Assembly: GCF_000231385.2 (NCBI RefSeq)
Contig: NC_018515.1
Span: 1,632,501-1,696,500, forward strand
Length of the DNA stretch: 64,000 nt
Origin: Desulfosporosinus meridiei DSM 13257
GTDB lineage: Bacteria; Bacillota; Desulfitobacteriia; Desulfitobacteriales; Desulfitobacteriaceae
Direction: 5' to 3'
Shown one piece after another: positions 29,113-38,930 of this stretch. Each line of letters starts with the position of its first letter. Position 1 is the stretch's first letter. The position numbers and the translations under genes were made by a program. The notes below the pieces were generated by a model. That model saw only the letters and a program-made list of their open reading frames with translations. It ran no database searches and was not told where the DNA came from.

Positions 29113-30204
29113 ATGACAGTGGATTTGGCAACTTCGAAATTAGATGAAATGTTGCAAAAAGCAGCTAAAGAGATCCCTCTAAAGCGCAATGAACTTCTCT
29201 TTTTGTTAAAAGTATCGGATCAAAAGGACGTAGCCAAGGTCTTTAAAACTGCTAGGTTTCTTAGGGAACGTTACTTTGAGGATAAGATATTCACCTATGG
29301 CTTCGTGTATTTCTCGACTTATTGTCGTAATGAATGTGCCTTTTGTTTATATCGAAAGTCAAATAAGGAACTCCAACGTTATCGTAAAACAGATATGGAA
29401 ATCATGAAAACTGCATTTAGTTTGGTAGATTCAGGTGTAAACTTAATAGATTTAACAATGGGTGAAGATCCTTTCTTTTTTGAGAACCAAGGTGCGGGAT
29501 TTGCTCATATGATTAGAACCGTTGAGATGATAAAGAAGAGTACAAATATCCCTATTATGCTTTCGGCAGGGGTTGTTCCTGAAGATATTCTCATGGAGTT
29601 TAAAGAGGCTGGCGTTGATTGGTATGCTACTTATCAGGAAACTCATAACCCCGAATTATATAGCAAGTTAAGACTTGGACAAAATTTTGAAGAACGTATG
29701 CAGAGAAAGAGAGTAGCTCAACAAATGGGCCTTCTCCTAGAAGAAGGTTTACTTACCGGAGTCGGGGATACTGATGCAGACTTGGTTGATTCACTGGAGG
29801 AAATGGGCAGGTTGGGTTCAGATCAAGTAAGAATAATGAGCTTCATACCGCAAAAAGGTACACCCATGCAAAACTTTTCCCCGGTTCCACGGGCAAAGGA
29901 GTTACTTGTGATCGCCGTCATGCGCATAGTGTTCCCGGATCTCTTAATTCCTGCTTCATTGGATGTTGACGGGTTAAACGGCTTAGCAGAACGCCTTAAC
30001 GCAGGGGCCAATGTTGTTACTTCAATTATCCCTCCTGAATCAGGCTTAGCCGGCGTATCTAATCAATCGTTAGATATTGAAGATGGAAACAGAACAATTA
30101 CTAAGATTACTCCTGTCTTAGAGAAATGCGGGCTTGGTTTGGCAAGCCGTGATGATTACGCAGAATGGATTCAACGGAGAAAAAAACTTTCACATAATTT
30201 CTAG
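29113..30204 (+). CDS. pylB: Methylornithine synthase PylB, radical SAM
   Basis: A 363-residue radical SAM mutase that rearranges lysine to 3-methylornithine, the first step of pyrrolysine synthesis. The cluster motif is CRNECAFC in YFSTYCRNECAFCLYRKSN. The remainder follows the BioB/PylB barrel (EAGVDWYATYQETHNPELY, GLLLEEGLLTGVGDTDADL). About 350 residues is the family length. ATG with GAAGGTG upstream. The stop is TAG, which could be read as pyrrolysine in this organism, extending PylB by about 7 residues. Confidence 0.96.
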   Translation: MTVDLATSKLDEMLQKAAKEIPLKRNELLFLLKVSDQKDVAKVFKTARFLRERYFEDKIFTYGFVYFSTYCRNECAFCLYRKSNKELQRYRKTDMEIMKTAFSLVDSGVNLIDLTMGEDPFFFENQGAGFAHMIRTVEMIKKSTNIPIMLSAGVVPEDILMEFKEAGVDWYATYQETHNPELYSKLRLGQNFEERMQRKRVAQQMGLLLEEGLLTGVGDTDADLVDSLEEMGRLGSDQVRIMSFIPQKGTPMQNFSPVPRAKELLVIAVMRIVFPDLLIPASLDVDGLNGLAERLNAGANVVTSIIPPESGLAGVSNQSLDIEDGNRTITKITPVLEKCGLGLASRDDYAEWIQRRKKLSHNF

Positions 30205-30218
30205 AAAGGGGCCCTAAG

Positions 30219-31406
30219 GTGCGAGTAGTAATTGTAGGGGGTAAGCTCCAAGGATTAGAGGTAGCCTACTTAGCGAAAAAAGCAGACTGGGAAGTTGTTC
30301 TGGTTGATAAGAATGAGTGGGTGCCGGCAGCAGAATTGTGTGACCAATTCTATAATGTGGATGTAACCAAAACTGATGAATGGATTCCATTTCTAAAAGA
30401 TATAGATCTCATTATTCCTGCTTTAGAAAATCAAGAGGTTTTAGATAGTTTAGTCCGAAGCGCTCATTATGCTCATGTTCCCTTGCTTTTTGATAGTAAG
30501 GCCTATGGAATTTCTTCTTCGAAAATTAGTTCGAATGAAATGTTTGCCCGGACAGGGGTTCCGGGGCCAATCCCTTGGCCGGAATGTGGATTTCCAATAA
30601 TTGCAAAGCCATCTGGTGAAAGTGGAAGTAAAGGAGTCCAAAAGGTAAAAAGTGCTGTAGAATTTAAGAGTTTATTTGATAATGGGTTAACAGACTGGGT
30701 CATAGAAGAGTATTTAGAAGGGCCATCCTATTCATTAGAAGTCATCGGATACGCAGGAGTCTATAAAGTGCTGCAGATTACCGAACTTCATATGGATGAA
30801 AACTATGATTGTAAGCGAGTTATTGGTTCCGCCATATTATCGGATGAACTGAGAAATGAATTCGAACAAATTGGCATGAACCTAGCGCGAACTCTTAAGT
30901 TAAACGGGATTATGGATATAGAGACAATTTTGCATAAAGGAAAATTGAAAGTTCTGGAGATAGATGCCAGAATTCCAAGTCAAACTCCGATTACTGTTTT
31001 TCATTCAACAGGAGTTAATATGTTAAAAGTTATAGGGGAGGCTTTTGTCAGCAAGGTACCCTGGACTGAGTTCGAAATAAAAGAAAAATCTGGTGTTATC
31101 TTTGAACACATCCATGTCTGGAACGATGGTCTTGAAATATGCGGAGAGCATATTATGGCTGACTCAGGGCCTCTGCACCTCTATCCGGATTTCTTTGGAG
31201 CTGATGAAGCCATTTCTAACTATATTCCTGGAAAGACTGAATGGGTTGCTACTTTAATCATTAAAGGAAAAAACCTACAAGCGGCCTGGAGACAGCGTGA
31301 GGTTGTTATCCAAGCAATAAAAAATGAATGGGGAATCCATCATTACTACGACAGAGATCCGTACCATTCAGACCTATCTGAAAGAATATATGCCTCAGGG
31401 AGTTGA
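30219..31406 (+). CDS. pylC: Methylornithine-lysine ligase PylC
   Basis: A 395-residue ATP-grasp ligase that joins 3-methylornithine to the epsilon-amino group of lysine. The N-terminus RVVIVGGKLQGLEVAYLAKKA is a pre-ATP-grasp Rossmann segment, and the ATP lid/grasp region includes IAKPSGESGSKGVQKV and LKVLEIDARIPSQTPITV. GTG start after GGGGCCC... AAGG spacing, 14 bp from pylB. It overlaps pylD slightly at its end. Confidence 0.96.
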   Translation: MRVVIVGGKLQGLEVAYLAKKADWEVVLVDKNEWVPAAELCDQFYNVDVTKTDEWIPFLKDIDLIIPALENQEVLDSLVRSAHYAHVPLLFDSKAYGISSSKISSNEMFARTGVPGPIPWPECGFPIIAKPSGESGSKGVQKVKSAVEFKSLFDNGLTDWVIEEYLEGPSYSLEVIGYAGVYKVLQITELHMDENYDCKRVIGSAILSDELRNEFEQIGMNLARTLKLNGIMDIETILHKGKLKVLEIDARIPSQTPITVFHSTGVNMLKVIGEAFVSKVPWTEFEIKEKSGVIFEHIHVWNDGLEICGEHIMADSGPLHLYPDFFGADEAISNYIPGKTEWVATLIIKGKNLQAAWRQREVVIQAIKNEWGIHHYYDRDPYHSDLSERIYASGS

Positions 31407-31411
31407 TCATC

Positions 31412-32245
31412 TTGACAAGACTAAAGCACGAAGACGTTGTAGAAATTCCTACAACACTAGAAGACTATGACCAACAATTGATTGATAAAACAGGTTGTTC
31501 GCTGAAAGAGCTTGCTGCGAGAGCAGCAGGACTTCAAGCTAATATCGAAGTGAACCAGCTTCAACTAAAAGTAGCTGTAATTCCCATGTCTTGTGGTCAA
31601 GGAATAATTGAGGGGTTTGCGGAATCTGTAACCGGAATAATCAGCTATCTGGGCTTTAAGGCGTTAACGACTAAGAGTTGGGATGCCGGTGGGGTTGCGG
31701 AGGCAATTCAAGAGGGCGCGGAAGTGTTATTTATGGCAGATGATGAACGTTTTGTTGCAGTCAATGTGCGTACCGGTAAGGTCTCTGACAATGGCGATGC
31801 TACCGGTAGAGGATATGCTGTTGGACTTGAGCGAATGAGTAATGGATTAGAAGGTAAAAAAGTTTTAGTGATCGGGGCTGGTCCAGTTGGTGTAGGGGCA
31901 GCTATTGCCCTGGCCGGTTTCCGGGCAGAAGTTGGAGTTTATGACATTGTGAGTGCATCAAGCGAAAGACTCCAAGAGAATTTAAGAAGGCTCGGGTATA
32001 GGGTAACTATCGAGACTGATTTAAATGCTGCCTTAAACCATTATCAAAACATAGTTGATGCTTGTCCTGCTGAAAATATCATTTTATTGGAACATATCAC
32101 TGAAAATACGAGGATTGCAGCTCCCGGTATACCCCTTGGTGTCCAGGCTGACGGTCTGAAAAAGGTCTCGACAAGATTACTACATGACCCCCTGCATATA
32201 GGCGTAGGAACCATGATGTTTGATGTACTAATAGATAGTCTTTGA
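31412..32245 (+). CDS. pylD: Pyrrolysine synthase dehydrogenase PylD
   Basis: A 277-residue NAD-dependent enzyme that oxidises and cyclises the PylC product to pyrrolysine. The Rossmann motif is VLVIGAGPVGVGAAIALAG, and LLHDPLHIGVGTMMFDVL near the end matches the PylD C-terminus. TTG at 31412 is preferred because AGGGAG lies 9 bases before it; the upstream TTG at 31403 overlaps pylC more. Its length matches known PylD (about 260-280). Confidence 0.95.
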   Translation: MTRLKHEDVVEIPTTLEDYDQQLIDKTGCSLKELAARAAGLQANIEVNQLQLKVAVIPMSCGQGIIEGFAESVTGIISYLGFKALTTKSWDAGGVAEAIQEGAEVLFMADDERFVAVNVRTGKVSDNGDATGRGYAVGLERMSNGLEGKKVLVIGAGPVGVGAAIALAGFRAEVGVYDIVSASSERLQENLRRLGYRVTIETDLNAALNHYQNIVDACPAENIILLEHITENTRIAAPGIPLGVQADGLKKVSTRLLHDPLHIGVGTMMFDVLIDSL

Positions 32246-32306
32246 GAAGGAGTACTCTGGCTAGAGTTTTATGACTAGAGTGTAGGATCACGATAGGAGT
32301 GATGTC

Positions 32307-32630
32307 ATGACAGCAGATGCAACCAAAAAGAAACGTTATTATCGCAAAAATGTTGATTTTTTCAAATTCGTAGAAAAATTAAAGCTATGGCCCTCTAGAA
32401 GTGGTACTCTACATGGCGTGAAAAGTATGACAATAAGAGGAAATACGGCAGAGATCGTGACCCATTGCAATGAGAAATTTCAAATTTACAATTCTAAACA
32501 CAGTCGAGCAGCTCGTTGTCTTCGGAATAAATTATTTTTTCGTGCTTGCACTACCTGTAAAATTCCTGGCTGGAAGTTGGAAAAGTATTCTTCGACCCAC
32601 GTTAATCAAAATTATGGTTCGCGTTTATAA
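32307..32630 (+). CDS. pylSn: Pyrrolysyl-tRNA synthetase N-terminal domain, PylSn
   Basis: A 107-residue basic protein (YYRKNVDFFKFVEKLKLWPSR, GTLHGVKSMTI, IVTHCNEKFQIYNSKHSRAARCL). This matches the stand-alone tRNA-Pyl binding protein of bacteria, which raises the affinity of PylSc for tRNA-Pyl. It lies right after pylD, as in Desulfitobacterium. ATG with ATAGGAGTG upstream. Confidence 0.95.
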   Translation: MTADATKKKRYYRKNVDFFKFVEKLKLWPSRSGTLHGVKSMTIRGNTAEIVTHCNEKFQIYNSKHSRAARCLRNKLFFRACTTCKIPGWKLEKYSSTHVNQNYGSRL

Positions 32631-32672
32631 AAGGGAAGTTTTTTAACGACTGATGACCATTTACCAAAGAGA

Positions 32673-32756
32673 AATAAAGCTTGTTCATGATTCGAAAACT
32701 GCAAGAGCAAGCTTTATTATAAAAAAACCTTACCAAATATAGCGGAAGGTTTTTCT
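32673..32756 (+). terminator. Two hairpins between pylSn and mttC
   Basis: A 14-bp inverted repeat (32673-32686 with 32705-32718) is followed by a second stem AACCTT...AAGGTTTTT (about 32722-32756) that ends in T-rich sequence. They suggest partial termination, so mttCB may be under separate or read-through control. I could not identify a -24/-12 promoter before mttC. Confidence 0.6.
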
Positions 32757-32818
32757 CAAGGGCTAACTCTTAGTGTGTCTATGTCTTTATAACTTGAAAA
32801 AGAGGAGGAATTTAAGGA

Positions 32819-33457
32819 ATGTCTAACTATGCCGATCTTGCCAAAAGTGTTATCGAGGGTCAAAAGGATAAGGTGAAGGAGCATGTTCAAAATCTTATCA
32901 CAGCTGGGAATAGTCCTCTTGAGATTGTCAATGAGGGCCTAATTGCCGGAATGAATGTTGTAGGAATTCGTTTTAAAGCTGGGGATATGTACGTTCCGGA
33001 AGTTCTCATGGCAGCTAAAAGCATGAGTGGCGGACTGGAAATTGTTAAACCCCTAATTGCCAAAGCCGATCAAAAAAGCCAAGGAAAAATTCTTCTGGGA
33101 ACTGTAAAAGGAGATTTACACGATATTGGTAAAAATCTTGTCGGCATGCTGATTGAGAGCGGCGGTCTGGAAGTAATCAATATGGGAGTAGACATTTCAG
33201 CGGAAGATTTTATTGATGCCGTCATTGAACATGAACCTGATATTGTTGCTTTATCAGCTCTGCTTACTACGACAATGCCTGCCATGCAAGATATTATTGA
33301 ATTGTTGGAAGAAGAAGAGCTAAGAGACAAAGTTAAAGTCATAATCGGGGGAGCGCCTGTTTCTCAGGAATATGCTGACACCATTGGTGCCGACGGCTAT
33401 GCTCCGGATGCTGGATCCGCTGTAGAGCTCTGCAAGAGACTTTTAGCTTCCAAATAA
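32819..33457 (+). CDS. mttC: Trimethylamine corrinoid protein MttC
   Basis: A 212-residue methyl-carrier protein with an N-terminal helical bundle (residues 1-80) and a B12-binding domain. KGDLHDIGKNLV holds the histidine that ligates cobalt, and LGTVKGD precedes it. It accepts the methyl group from trimethylamine by way of MttB. AGGAGG lies before the ATG. Upstream of mttB, as in known operons. Two other corrinoid proteins are in the window (53633, 57314). Confidence 0.93.
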   Translation: MSNYADLAKSVIEGQKDKVKEHVQNLITAGNSPLEIVNEGLIAGMNVVGIRFKAGDMYVPEVLMAAKSMSGGLEIVKPLIAKADQKSQGKILLGTVKGDLHDIGKNLVGMLIESGGLEVINMGVDISAEDFIDAVIEHEPDIVALSALLTTTMPAMQDIIELLEEEELRDKVKVIIGGAPVSQEYADTIGADGYAPDAGSAVELCKRLLASK

Positions 33458-33565
33458 TTAGATTATTTATAATTTATAGTCATTTTAAGGGGGTGGTTTA
33501 TTCATATAATTCTGGCTAATTTCTTCGTGACTTTCTAGTTCTATATAAATATGGAGGTGATTTTT

Positions 33566-35089
33566 TTGACATACAGAGGTATACATGCTGGTTCTACTAG
33601 AATGGATGGGATCGGGCTAAATATGTTTACCTACGATGAGCTGTACGATGTACATTTAGCTACATTAGATCTGCTTTGGGACATCGGAGTAAGAGTTGAA
33701 AGTGAAGAAGCACGGGAAATTTTCTATAGTGCTGGATGTACTCTTAATCGAAAAACAAATATTGTCAAAATACCAGCGCACTTAGTGGAAGACGCTATTC
33801 GCTCAATTCCTAAAACATTTAGAGCTTGTGGAAGAAAACGTGAAAATGATTGGCTGAATGAAGGAAATCGCACTGGATTTGTTAACTTTGGTGAAGCTAT
33901 CCGACTGATTGACCCTTATACTCGCCAATTAAGGAAGCCGTTAAAAAAAGACGTAGATGATGTGACTCGCTTTTGTGAAACAATGGATCAGATTATTGTT
34001 TTTGAAAGAGCTTTAGGGCCCTCGGAAGTTGATCCGGATGTTGCACAAGTTCATATAGCGGAATCATTCTTCAATTATTCGACAAAGCACGCTTATATTG
34101 GGATGAATCGCCCGGAAAATATGCGCGCGGCTGCCAAAATGGGCTATCTTGTTTCCGGTGGCGAAGATAAATTCCGTGAAAGACCCCTTTTCTCACAAAG
34201 CACAGACCCTGTTGCTCCCTTAGTTCATGCAAAAGGTGCGACAGACACTCTTCTCCAAGCGATTCGCTTAGGTGTTCCGGCAAAAATCAATTCCATGGGT
34301 CTAGCCGGAGGAACTACCTGCGTTAACTTGGCCAGTACTCTAGTGACTCACAATGCTGAAATCTTAAGCATGTTTGTCTTAGGTCAACTCGTCAAAAGAG
34401 GGTATCCAATGGTTTATGGTACTTCTACAACCATGATGGATCTGAGAACAACTGTTGCTTGTGTCGGAACTCCTGAACTGGCTCTCTTTAGTGCAGCTTG
34501 TGCCAAGCTTTCCCAATTCTATAATATTCCGGTCTGGGTTGCCGGTGGATAGACTGATAGCAAAGTACCGGATGCCCAAGCAGCTCATGAGTTTACCCTA
34601 ACCGCTTTATTACCAGCGTTAGCAGGCGCTAACATGATATATGGTTTAGGGATGCTCGAAGGTGGCTTGACTTGGGATTATGCTCAAATGGTTATGCAAA
34701 ACGAGATGGCTCGTATGATTATGCATACCATTAAAGGGATACCCATAAGTGACGAAAAAATGGCCTTGGAAGTTGTCCGTTCGGTAGGTATCGGCGGAGA
34801 GTTCATTAGCCATGAACACACTTATGCGCATTTTAAAGAGCTGTCTAAAACAGAATTGTTAGATCGTAGGAATAGAGAAAACTGGGAAGCGGCTGGCAGT
34901 AAGGATATTGTCGAAACCTCCTATGCTAAATCTATTGATATTCTTGAGAACTACCAAAATCAAAATCCTCTGCCTGAAGATATTCAACGTCAGTTGAAAG
35001 AAATAGTCTTAGAAGCAGAAGCTGAAACGACTGAAATTAAGGCTAAGGAAAAAGAAGCAAGAAGAAGACCAAGAAAACCGAAATTCTAA
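33566..35089 (+). CDS. mttB: Trimethylamine methyltransferase MttB with in-frame UAG (pyrrolysine)
   Basis: A trimethylamine:corrinoid methyltransferase. The frame is interrupted by TAG at 34550-34552 and continues without a shift to 35089, giving 507 residues with pyrrolysine at residue 329. The context GG-O-TDSKVPDAQAAHE matches the archaeal MttB site, where pyrrolysine follows GT/GG and precedes SDAKIPDNQAGHE. The downstream half (34553-35089) has no start of its own or ribosome site, and keeps MttB homology (LLPALAGANMIYGLGMLE). TTG at 33566 is preferred, because GGAGGTG sits where the upstream ATG (33551) is. It transfers a methyl group to MttC. Confidence 0.94.
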
Positions 35090-35153
35090 TATTAATTGAG
35101 TAGACGAAGGAGTCGATATAATTATCGGCTCTTTCTCTATTCTGACTTAGATG

Positions 35154-35167
35154 AGTTAAAACTGACT
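35154..35167 (+). promoter_or_regulatory. Predicted activator site upstream of the symporter gene
   Basis: AGTTA-AAAC-TGACT, 9 of 10 positions of the shared dyad. A further half site TGACT at 35143-35147 is 20 bp away. About 90 bp upstream of the sigma54 promoter. No gene in 35090-35411. Confidence 0.5.
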
Positions 35168-35240
35168 CGCTATAGTGCTTGATTATAGGGTGTATAAGCC
35201 AAACCATCAGGGTTTGGCAACCATATTAAAGGCGTCATAT

Positions 35241-35257
35241 TTGGCATAGCTTTTGCA
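35241..35257 (+). promoter_or_regulatory. Sigma54 promoter for the sodium/solute symporter
   Basis: TTGGCATAGCTTTTGCA, correct -24/-12 spacing, about 155 bp before the gene. Confidence 0.75.
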
Positions 35258-35411
35258 ACAGTCAAAGATAAGATATATTTTCGCACTATTTCAATAATTT
35301 TAAATCATTATTGAGTAGATTAATTTGTCGACAAGGAAGGTGATACTTGACTAAGAAATAACAAGCAAGTAAGTCTAGGGATTTATGAATTCGTATGAAG
35401 GAGTGAATAGA

Positions 35412-37088
35412 ATGGGTAGTGCTGATGTAAGTCCATTGTGGTACTGGTTAGTGTTTTTTGCTTATATCGTATTCCTTATCGTAGTAGGTTTGAATGCCTA
35501 TAGAACGCAAAAAGCCACTGCCAGCGCTGAAGAAGAGCATAATGATTATTGGATCACAGGCCGTAGTCAACCGGCATATATGGTAGGTATGTCTGTAGCG
35601 TCCGGGTGGATGTTAATTGGTATGATCACTTGGATGACTTGGGCGACCTATGACCTGGGGTTATCAGGCTTGTGGGTCGTAGCTATCCCATGGTTTTTTT
35701 CGAATATCTGGCAATTTCTAATGGCCCGTCCTTTAAGAAGAATTAAGGCTATCTCTCAATGCCAAATGCTAGAAAAACGCTTTGGACTGCCGGCTAGGAT
35801 ACTATCCGCTCCAATAAATATCTTTTCCTATACGATTTGGTCAGCGGCTGAATTATACGCGGCTTCACTGATCATGGCACCTGCTCTTGGAATTTCCATT
35901 GAGGCAATGATCATTATCTATGCGATCCCAATTGCAATATACATGTGGATGGGTGGATTCCGATCAGTAATTAATGCTAATGTTGTTCAATTCTTTATGG
36001 GAGCAATCATTCTGATTGTTACAGCTGTGGCCATGTATTTAACCGCCAAAGGTATTGCTACAGCTCGAGGAACAACGATTTTTGGCATGTTGGAGGCCCA
36101 GCCGATTGTCAACAGTATGGCTTATCCAGTTGACTCAACTCAGAACTCGGCTAGCTTCTTCGCTTATGTCTCACTATCCTTCCCCTTGATTGTTATGCTT
36201 GGTTTGGTACCTGGATGGGCTGCAGCCGAAGATTTTTGGTTAAAAGCACAAGCAGCTAGAAGTACAAGTGAAGCACGTCGAGGCGGGTTATATAGCCTTA
36301 CCTTCAATACCTTCATCATTGTTGCTCCCGCCGCGGTTATTGGACTTTTTGGACTTATCGTTTTCCCACCTGAAGCAACGGATGGCGTATACGCTGCTGC
36401 TTCAAGTTTAGGAGATAAAGGAGCTTACAACATAATATCAGCCTATATCAACACTTATATGCCGCCCATGCTAAAAGGACTATTGATATTCTTATTGTCT
36501 GCTCATACAATGTCAACGGTTGCTAACTATAGCAACATAACTGCAATGAACCTATCCTATGACGTATTACAACCATTAATCTATAAGAAGAGAAATTGGT
36601 CTGATGCCAAAATCGTTAAATGGTCGCGCATGGTTACAGTTTTCATGATTGTGATAAACATACTTCTGGCTTTGCTCTATAATAGCCCAGTCATCGGAGC
36701 AACTCTCAATGATGCCTACTTCTTGTCCTCAGGATTGCTTACAGCAGGTATTTCCGTAATGCTTTATGTATTGTGGTGGAAACGTGCTACTCTTTTAGGC
36801 GTAATGCTTGGCGGGTTGTTTGGAACTTTAGGCACCTTCATCTTCTTTATTCTTGAATATAAGGTGTGGGCATTCTCCTATAACACTCCAATTTGGGACT
36901 GGATTTTTGGCCCGGGAGCAATGGCAAACTCTTACTATGGTTATTGTGTTGTTGGCTTAGTCTGTGGTATTGCAGGAGTCATCATTGGTACCTATGCTTC
37001 TCCGCCTCCCACAGCAGAACAGTTATCAGCCATTGCTGATAAACCTATTGACAATAATGAAGATTTTTTTGCAGGAATGCACTCTTAA
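35412..37088 (+). CDS. Sodium/solute symporter (SSS) family transporter
   Basis: A 558-residue protein with about 13 membrane segments. The segment DYWITGRSQPAYMVGMSVASGWM resembles the SSS N-terminus, and GWAAAEDFWLKAQAARSTSEARRGG is typical of the SSS central loop. Location after mttB suggests import of a methylated amine such as trimethylamine or choline. The substrate is inferred from position only. ATG at 35412 has AAGGAG 8 bases upstream; the ATG at 35385 does not. A terminator follows (37124-37159). Confidence 0.85.
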   Translation: MGSADVSPLWYWLVFFAYIVFLIVVGLNAYRTQKATASAEEEHNDYWITGRSQPAYMVGMSVASGWMLIGMITWMTWATYDLGLSGLWVVAIPWFFSNIWQFLMARPLRRIKAISQCQMLEKRFGLPARILSAPINIFSYTIWSAAELYAASLIMAPALGISIEAMIIIYAIPIAIYMWMGGFRSVINANVVQFFMGAIILIVTAVAMYLTAKGIATARGTTIFGMLEAQPIVNSMAYPVDSTQNSASFFAYVSLSFPLIVMLGLVPGWAAAEDFWLKAQAARSTSEARRGGLYSLTFNTFIIVAPAAVIGLFGLIVFPPEATDGVYAAASSLGDKGAYNIISAYINTYMPPMLKGLLIFLLSAHTMSTVANYSNITAMNLSYDVLQPLIYKKRNWSDAKIVKWSRMVTVFMIVINILLALLYNSPVIGATLNDAYFLSSGLLTAGISVMLYVLWWKRATLLGVMLGGLFGTLGTFIFFILEYKVWAFSYNTPIWDWIFGPGAMANSYYGYCVVGLVCGIAGVIIGTYASPPPTAEQLSAIADKPIDNNEDFFAGMHS

Positions 37089-37123
37089 GCAAAAATCGAA
37101 CTTCGAGTTGAAGCTGATTTATT

Positions 37124-37159
37124 AAAAAAATGGCTAAGGAATTATTCCTTAGCCATTTT
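37124..37159 (+). terminator. Terminator after the symporter gene
   Basis: AAAATGGCTAAGGAA/TTCCTTAGCCATTTT stem around a three-base loop. Confidence 0.85.
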
Positions 37160-37248
37160 CAACAAGTTCCCGAAGAACCTCAACATTTGTAGAAATTTTT
37201 GTACTATAATGAATTTAAGGGATTCAATACGAAGGAGGAGTCTAACAA

Positions 37249-37449
37249 ATGCTAACACCTGATTTTTCAAGGTTTGTACTTATTCCTTTATTTGTTCTGA
37301 ATATGGGTGCAATGATCATCACCTTATTTCTAAAGAAAAAAATCAAACCGGAATTCTCCAGAAATCTAGATGTCTTGTTTTTTGTAGAGAATGTCATTGG
37401 TTTAATCTGCTGCATAGCTTTGGGGTATATTGCTTTTTTTGTAGATTAA
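37249..37449 (+). CDS. Small two-helix membrane protein, 66 residues
   Basis: Unknown function. Residues 4-28 and 44-66 are hydrophobic, with a charged loop (KKKIKPEFSRN). AAGGAGGAG with good spacing precedes the ATG, so it is likely to be translated. It lies between the symporter and the sigma54 activator, with 3 bases between its stop and the activator's stop on the other strand. It may support the transporter, but this is a guess. Confidence 0.65.
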   Translation: MLTPDFSRFVLIPLFVLNMGAMIITLFLKKKIKPEFSRNLDVLFFVENVIGLICCIALGYIAFFVD

Positions 37450-37452
37450 TTG

Positions 37453-38856
37453 TTATTCATCAGTATGGACATATTTGCGGATTAATCGACTAGCCTTACT
37501 CTGGCTGATATCGAGGAATTTGGCAACTTCGTAAGAGCTCCCTAATGTTTTATAGGTTTCTAAGATCAGGTTTTTCTCCACGTCACACAAAGCTTCTTCA
37601 AGGGAAAGGGGTTTGTTAGGGGCGGTTGGTGTAAAAGGGTTCGGATGCTCTATTAAAGTTAGAAATGATTGAGGCAAATCAAAGTCATCAATAACTTTGG
37701 CCTGAGTTACTACTGTTAAACGTTCAATAATATTCTCTAGTTCTCGAACATTGCCCGGCCAAGGGTATTTAAGAAATAAATCATAGCATCGATCACTTAA
37801 CTCATGGTCTAACTTGTATTTTTGATTGAATTTGGACAGAATCTCTTGAGCAAGTGGAATGATTTCCTCTTTTCGTTCCCTTAGTGGAGGTAGTACTATT
37901 TCAAAGATATTTAAACGATAGTATAAATCTTCTCGAAAATCTCCCTTACTAATCATTGCTTGTAGGTTGCGATTTGTAGCGGCTATAACTCGGCAATTAA
38001 CTTGCTGAATTTCCCGGCCTCCGACTTTAAAATATTGATTCTCATGAAGAACTTGTAATAGCTTGGCCTGCATGCGGGGGGACAACTCGGCAATCTCATC
38101 CAAGAAAAGGGTGCCGTCATTTGCCAATTCAATTAAACCTATGTTACCTTTTACATTTGCTCCGGTAAAAGCACCTTTAGAATACCCGAACATTTCGGCT
38201 TCCATCAGTTCAGAGGGGATTGAAGCACAGTTAACAGTAATAAAAGGGCCGTTTTTGTTTGGACTATTATTATGGATATATTTAGCCATGTGACTTTTTC
38301 CGGATCCGGATTCGCCAAGCAAAAGAACTGTTGAATTGACAGCAGCGATTCGTCGAACAAGTGTTAAAAGAGACTCCATTTTTGAACTTTTACAAACATA
38401 GTCGGGTATTTTAGTTTCTTTTTCACGAAGAACAGCGACTTCTTTTTCATATCTCATTAATAGCTTAGTGCTTTTCTCTAATTCGTGTTTGATACCTTCC
38501 GATTCAGTAACGTCTCGAGAATTTTCAATAATCATTTCAATGTTGCCATTAGAGTCGAAGATAGGAGTTGCCGTAGTAAGCAATGTTTTGCCGGTACATG
38601 TTTTTTGCTCAAGTGTGATGCTCATTTTTTTATCAATGGCGATGGGGCTGACTCGAGGTCCCCAATATTTCTTCTCAGATATTTCCCTCGACTTTTTGCC
38701 TATAATTTCTGAGGATTTTACACCGTAATGTTTTTCACAGGCATTATTTACGTAAATGACGATTCCTTTAGCGTTTGTTACATAGATTTCATCATGGGAA
38801 TTGTCAAGGATTTTTTTAAGTGTGTTAAAATCTAACGCTTCAGGTTCCGTATTCAT
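37453..38856 (-). CDS. PAS domain sigma54-dependent transcriptional activator
   Basis: A 467-residue enhancer-binding protein. Residues about 10-125 are a PAS sensor (DEIYVTNAKGIVIYVNNACE). The central AAA+ domain has Walker A GESGSGKSHMAKYIH, the sigma54-contacting GAFTGA loop (SKGAFTGANVKG), Walker B GTLFLDEIAELS and the arginine finger region. The C-terminal helix-turn-helix is SYEVAKFLDISQSKASRLIRKYV, TyrR-like. It lies between two sigma54 promoter regions and is transcribed away from the BMC operon. I infer that it binds AGTCA-N4-TGACT and drives all five sigma54 promoters here. Signal unknown. Confidence 0.92.
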   Translation of the reverse strand: MNTEPEALDFNTLKKILDNSHDEIYVTNAKGIVIYVNNACEKHYGVKSSEIIGKKSREISEKKYWGPRVSPIAIDKKMSITLEQKTCTGKTLLTTATPIFDSNGNIEMIIENSRDVTESEGIKHELEKSTKLLMRYEKEVAVLREKETKIPDYVCKSSKMESLLTLVRRIAAVNSTVLLLGESGSGKSHMAKYIHNNSPNKNGPFITVNCASIPSELMEAEMFGYSKGAFTGANVKGNIGLIELANDGTLFLDEIAELSPRMQAKLLQVLHENQYFKVGGREIQQVNCRVIAATNRNLQAMISKGDFREDLYYRLNIFEIVLPPLRERKEEIIPLAQEILSKFNQKYKLDHELSDRCYDLFLKYPWPGNVRELENIIERLTVVTQAKVIDDFDLPQSFLTLIEHPNPFTPTAPNKPLSLEEALCDVEKNLILETYKTLGSSYEVAKFLDISQSKASRLIRKYVHTDE

Positions 38857-38930
38857 CCTGCTTATTCCTCCTCTTGAATAGGATATTGTATATATAAAGA
38901 CAAACGAGTAAGAACAGTTAGATAAAACTA

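Noticed and set aside
33551-34552. MttB as a short protein ending at TAG plus a separate downstream ORF (34634-35089)
   Set aside because: The frame is continuous past TAG, the downstream part lacks a ribosome site and both parts are homologous to one MttB; a pyl system is present.
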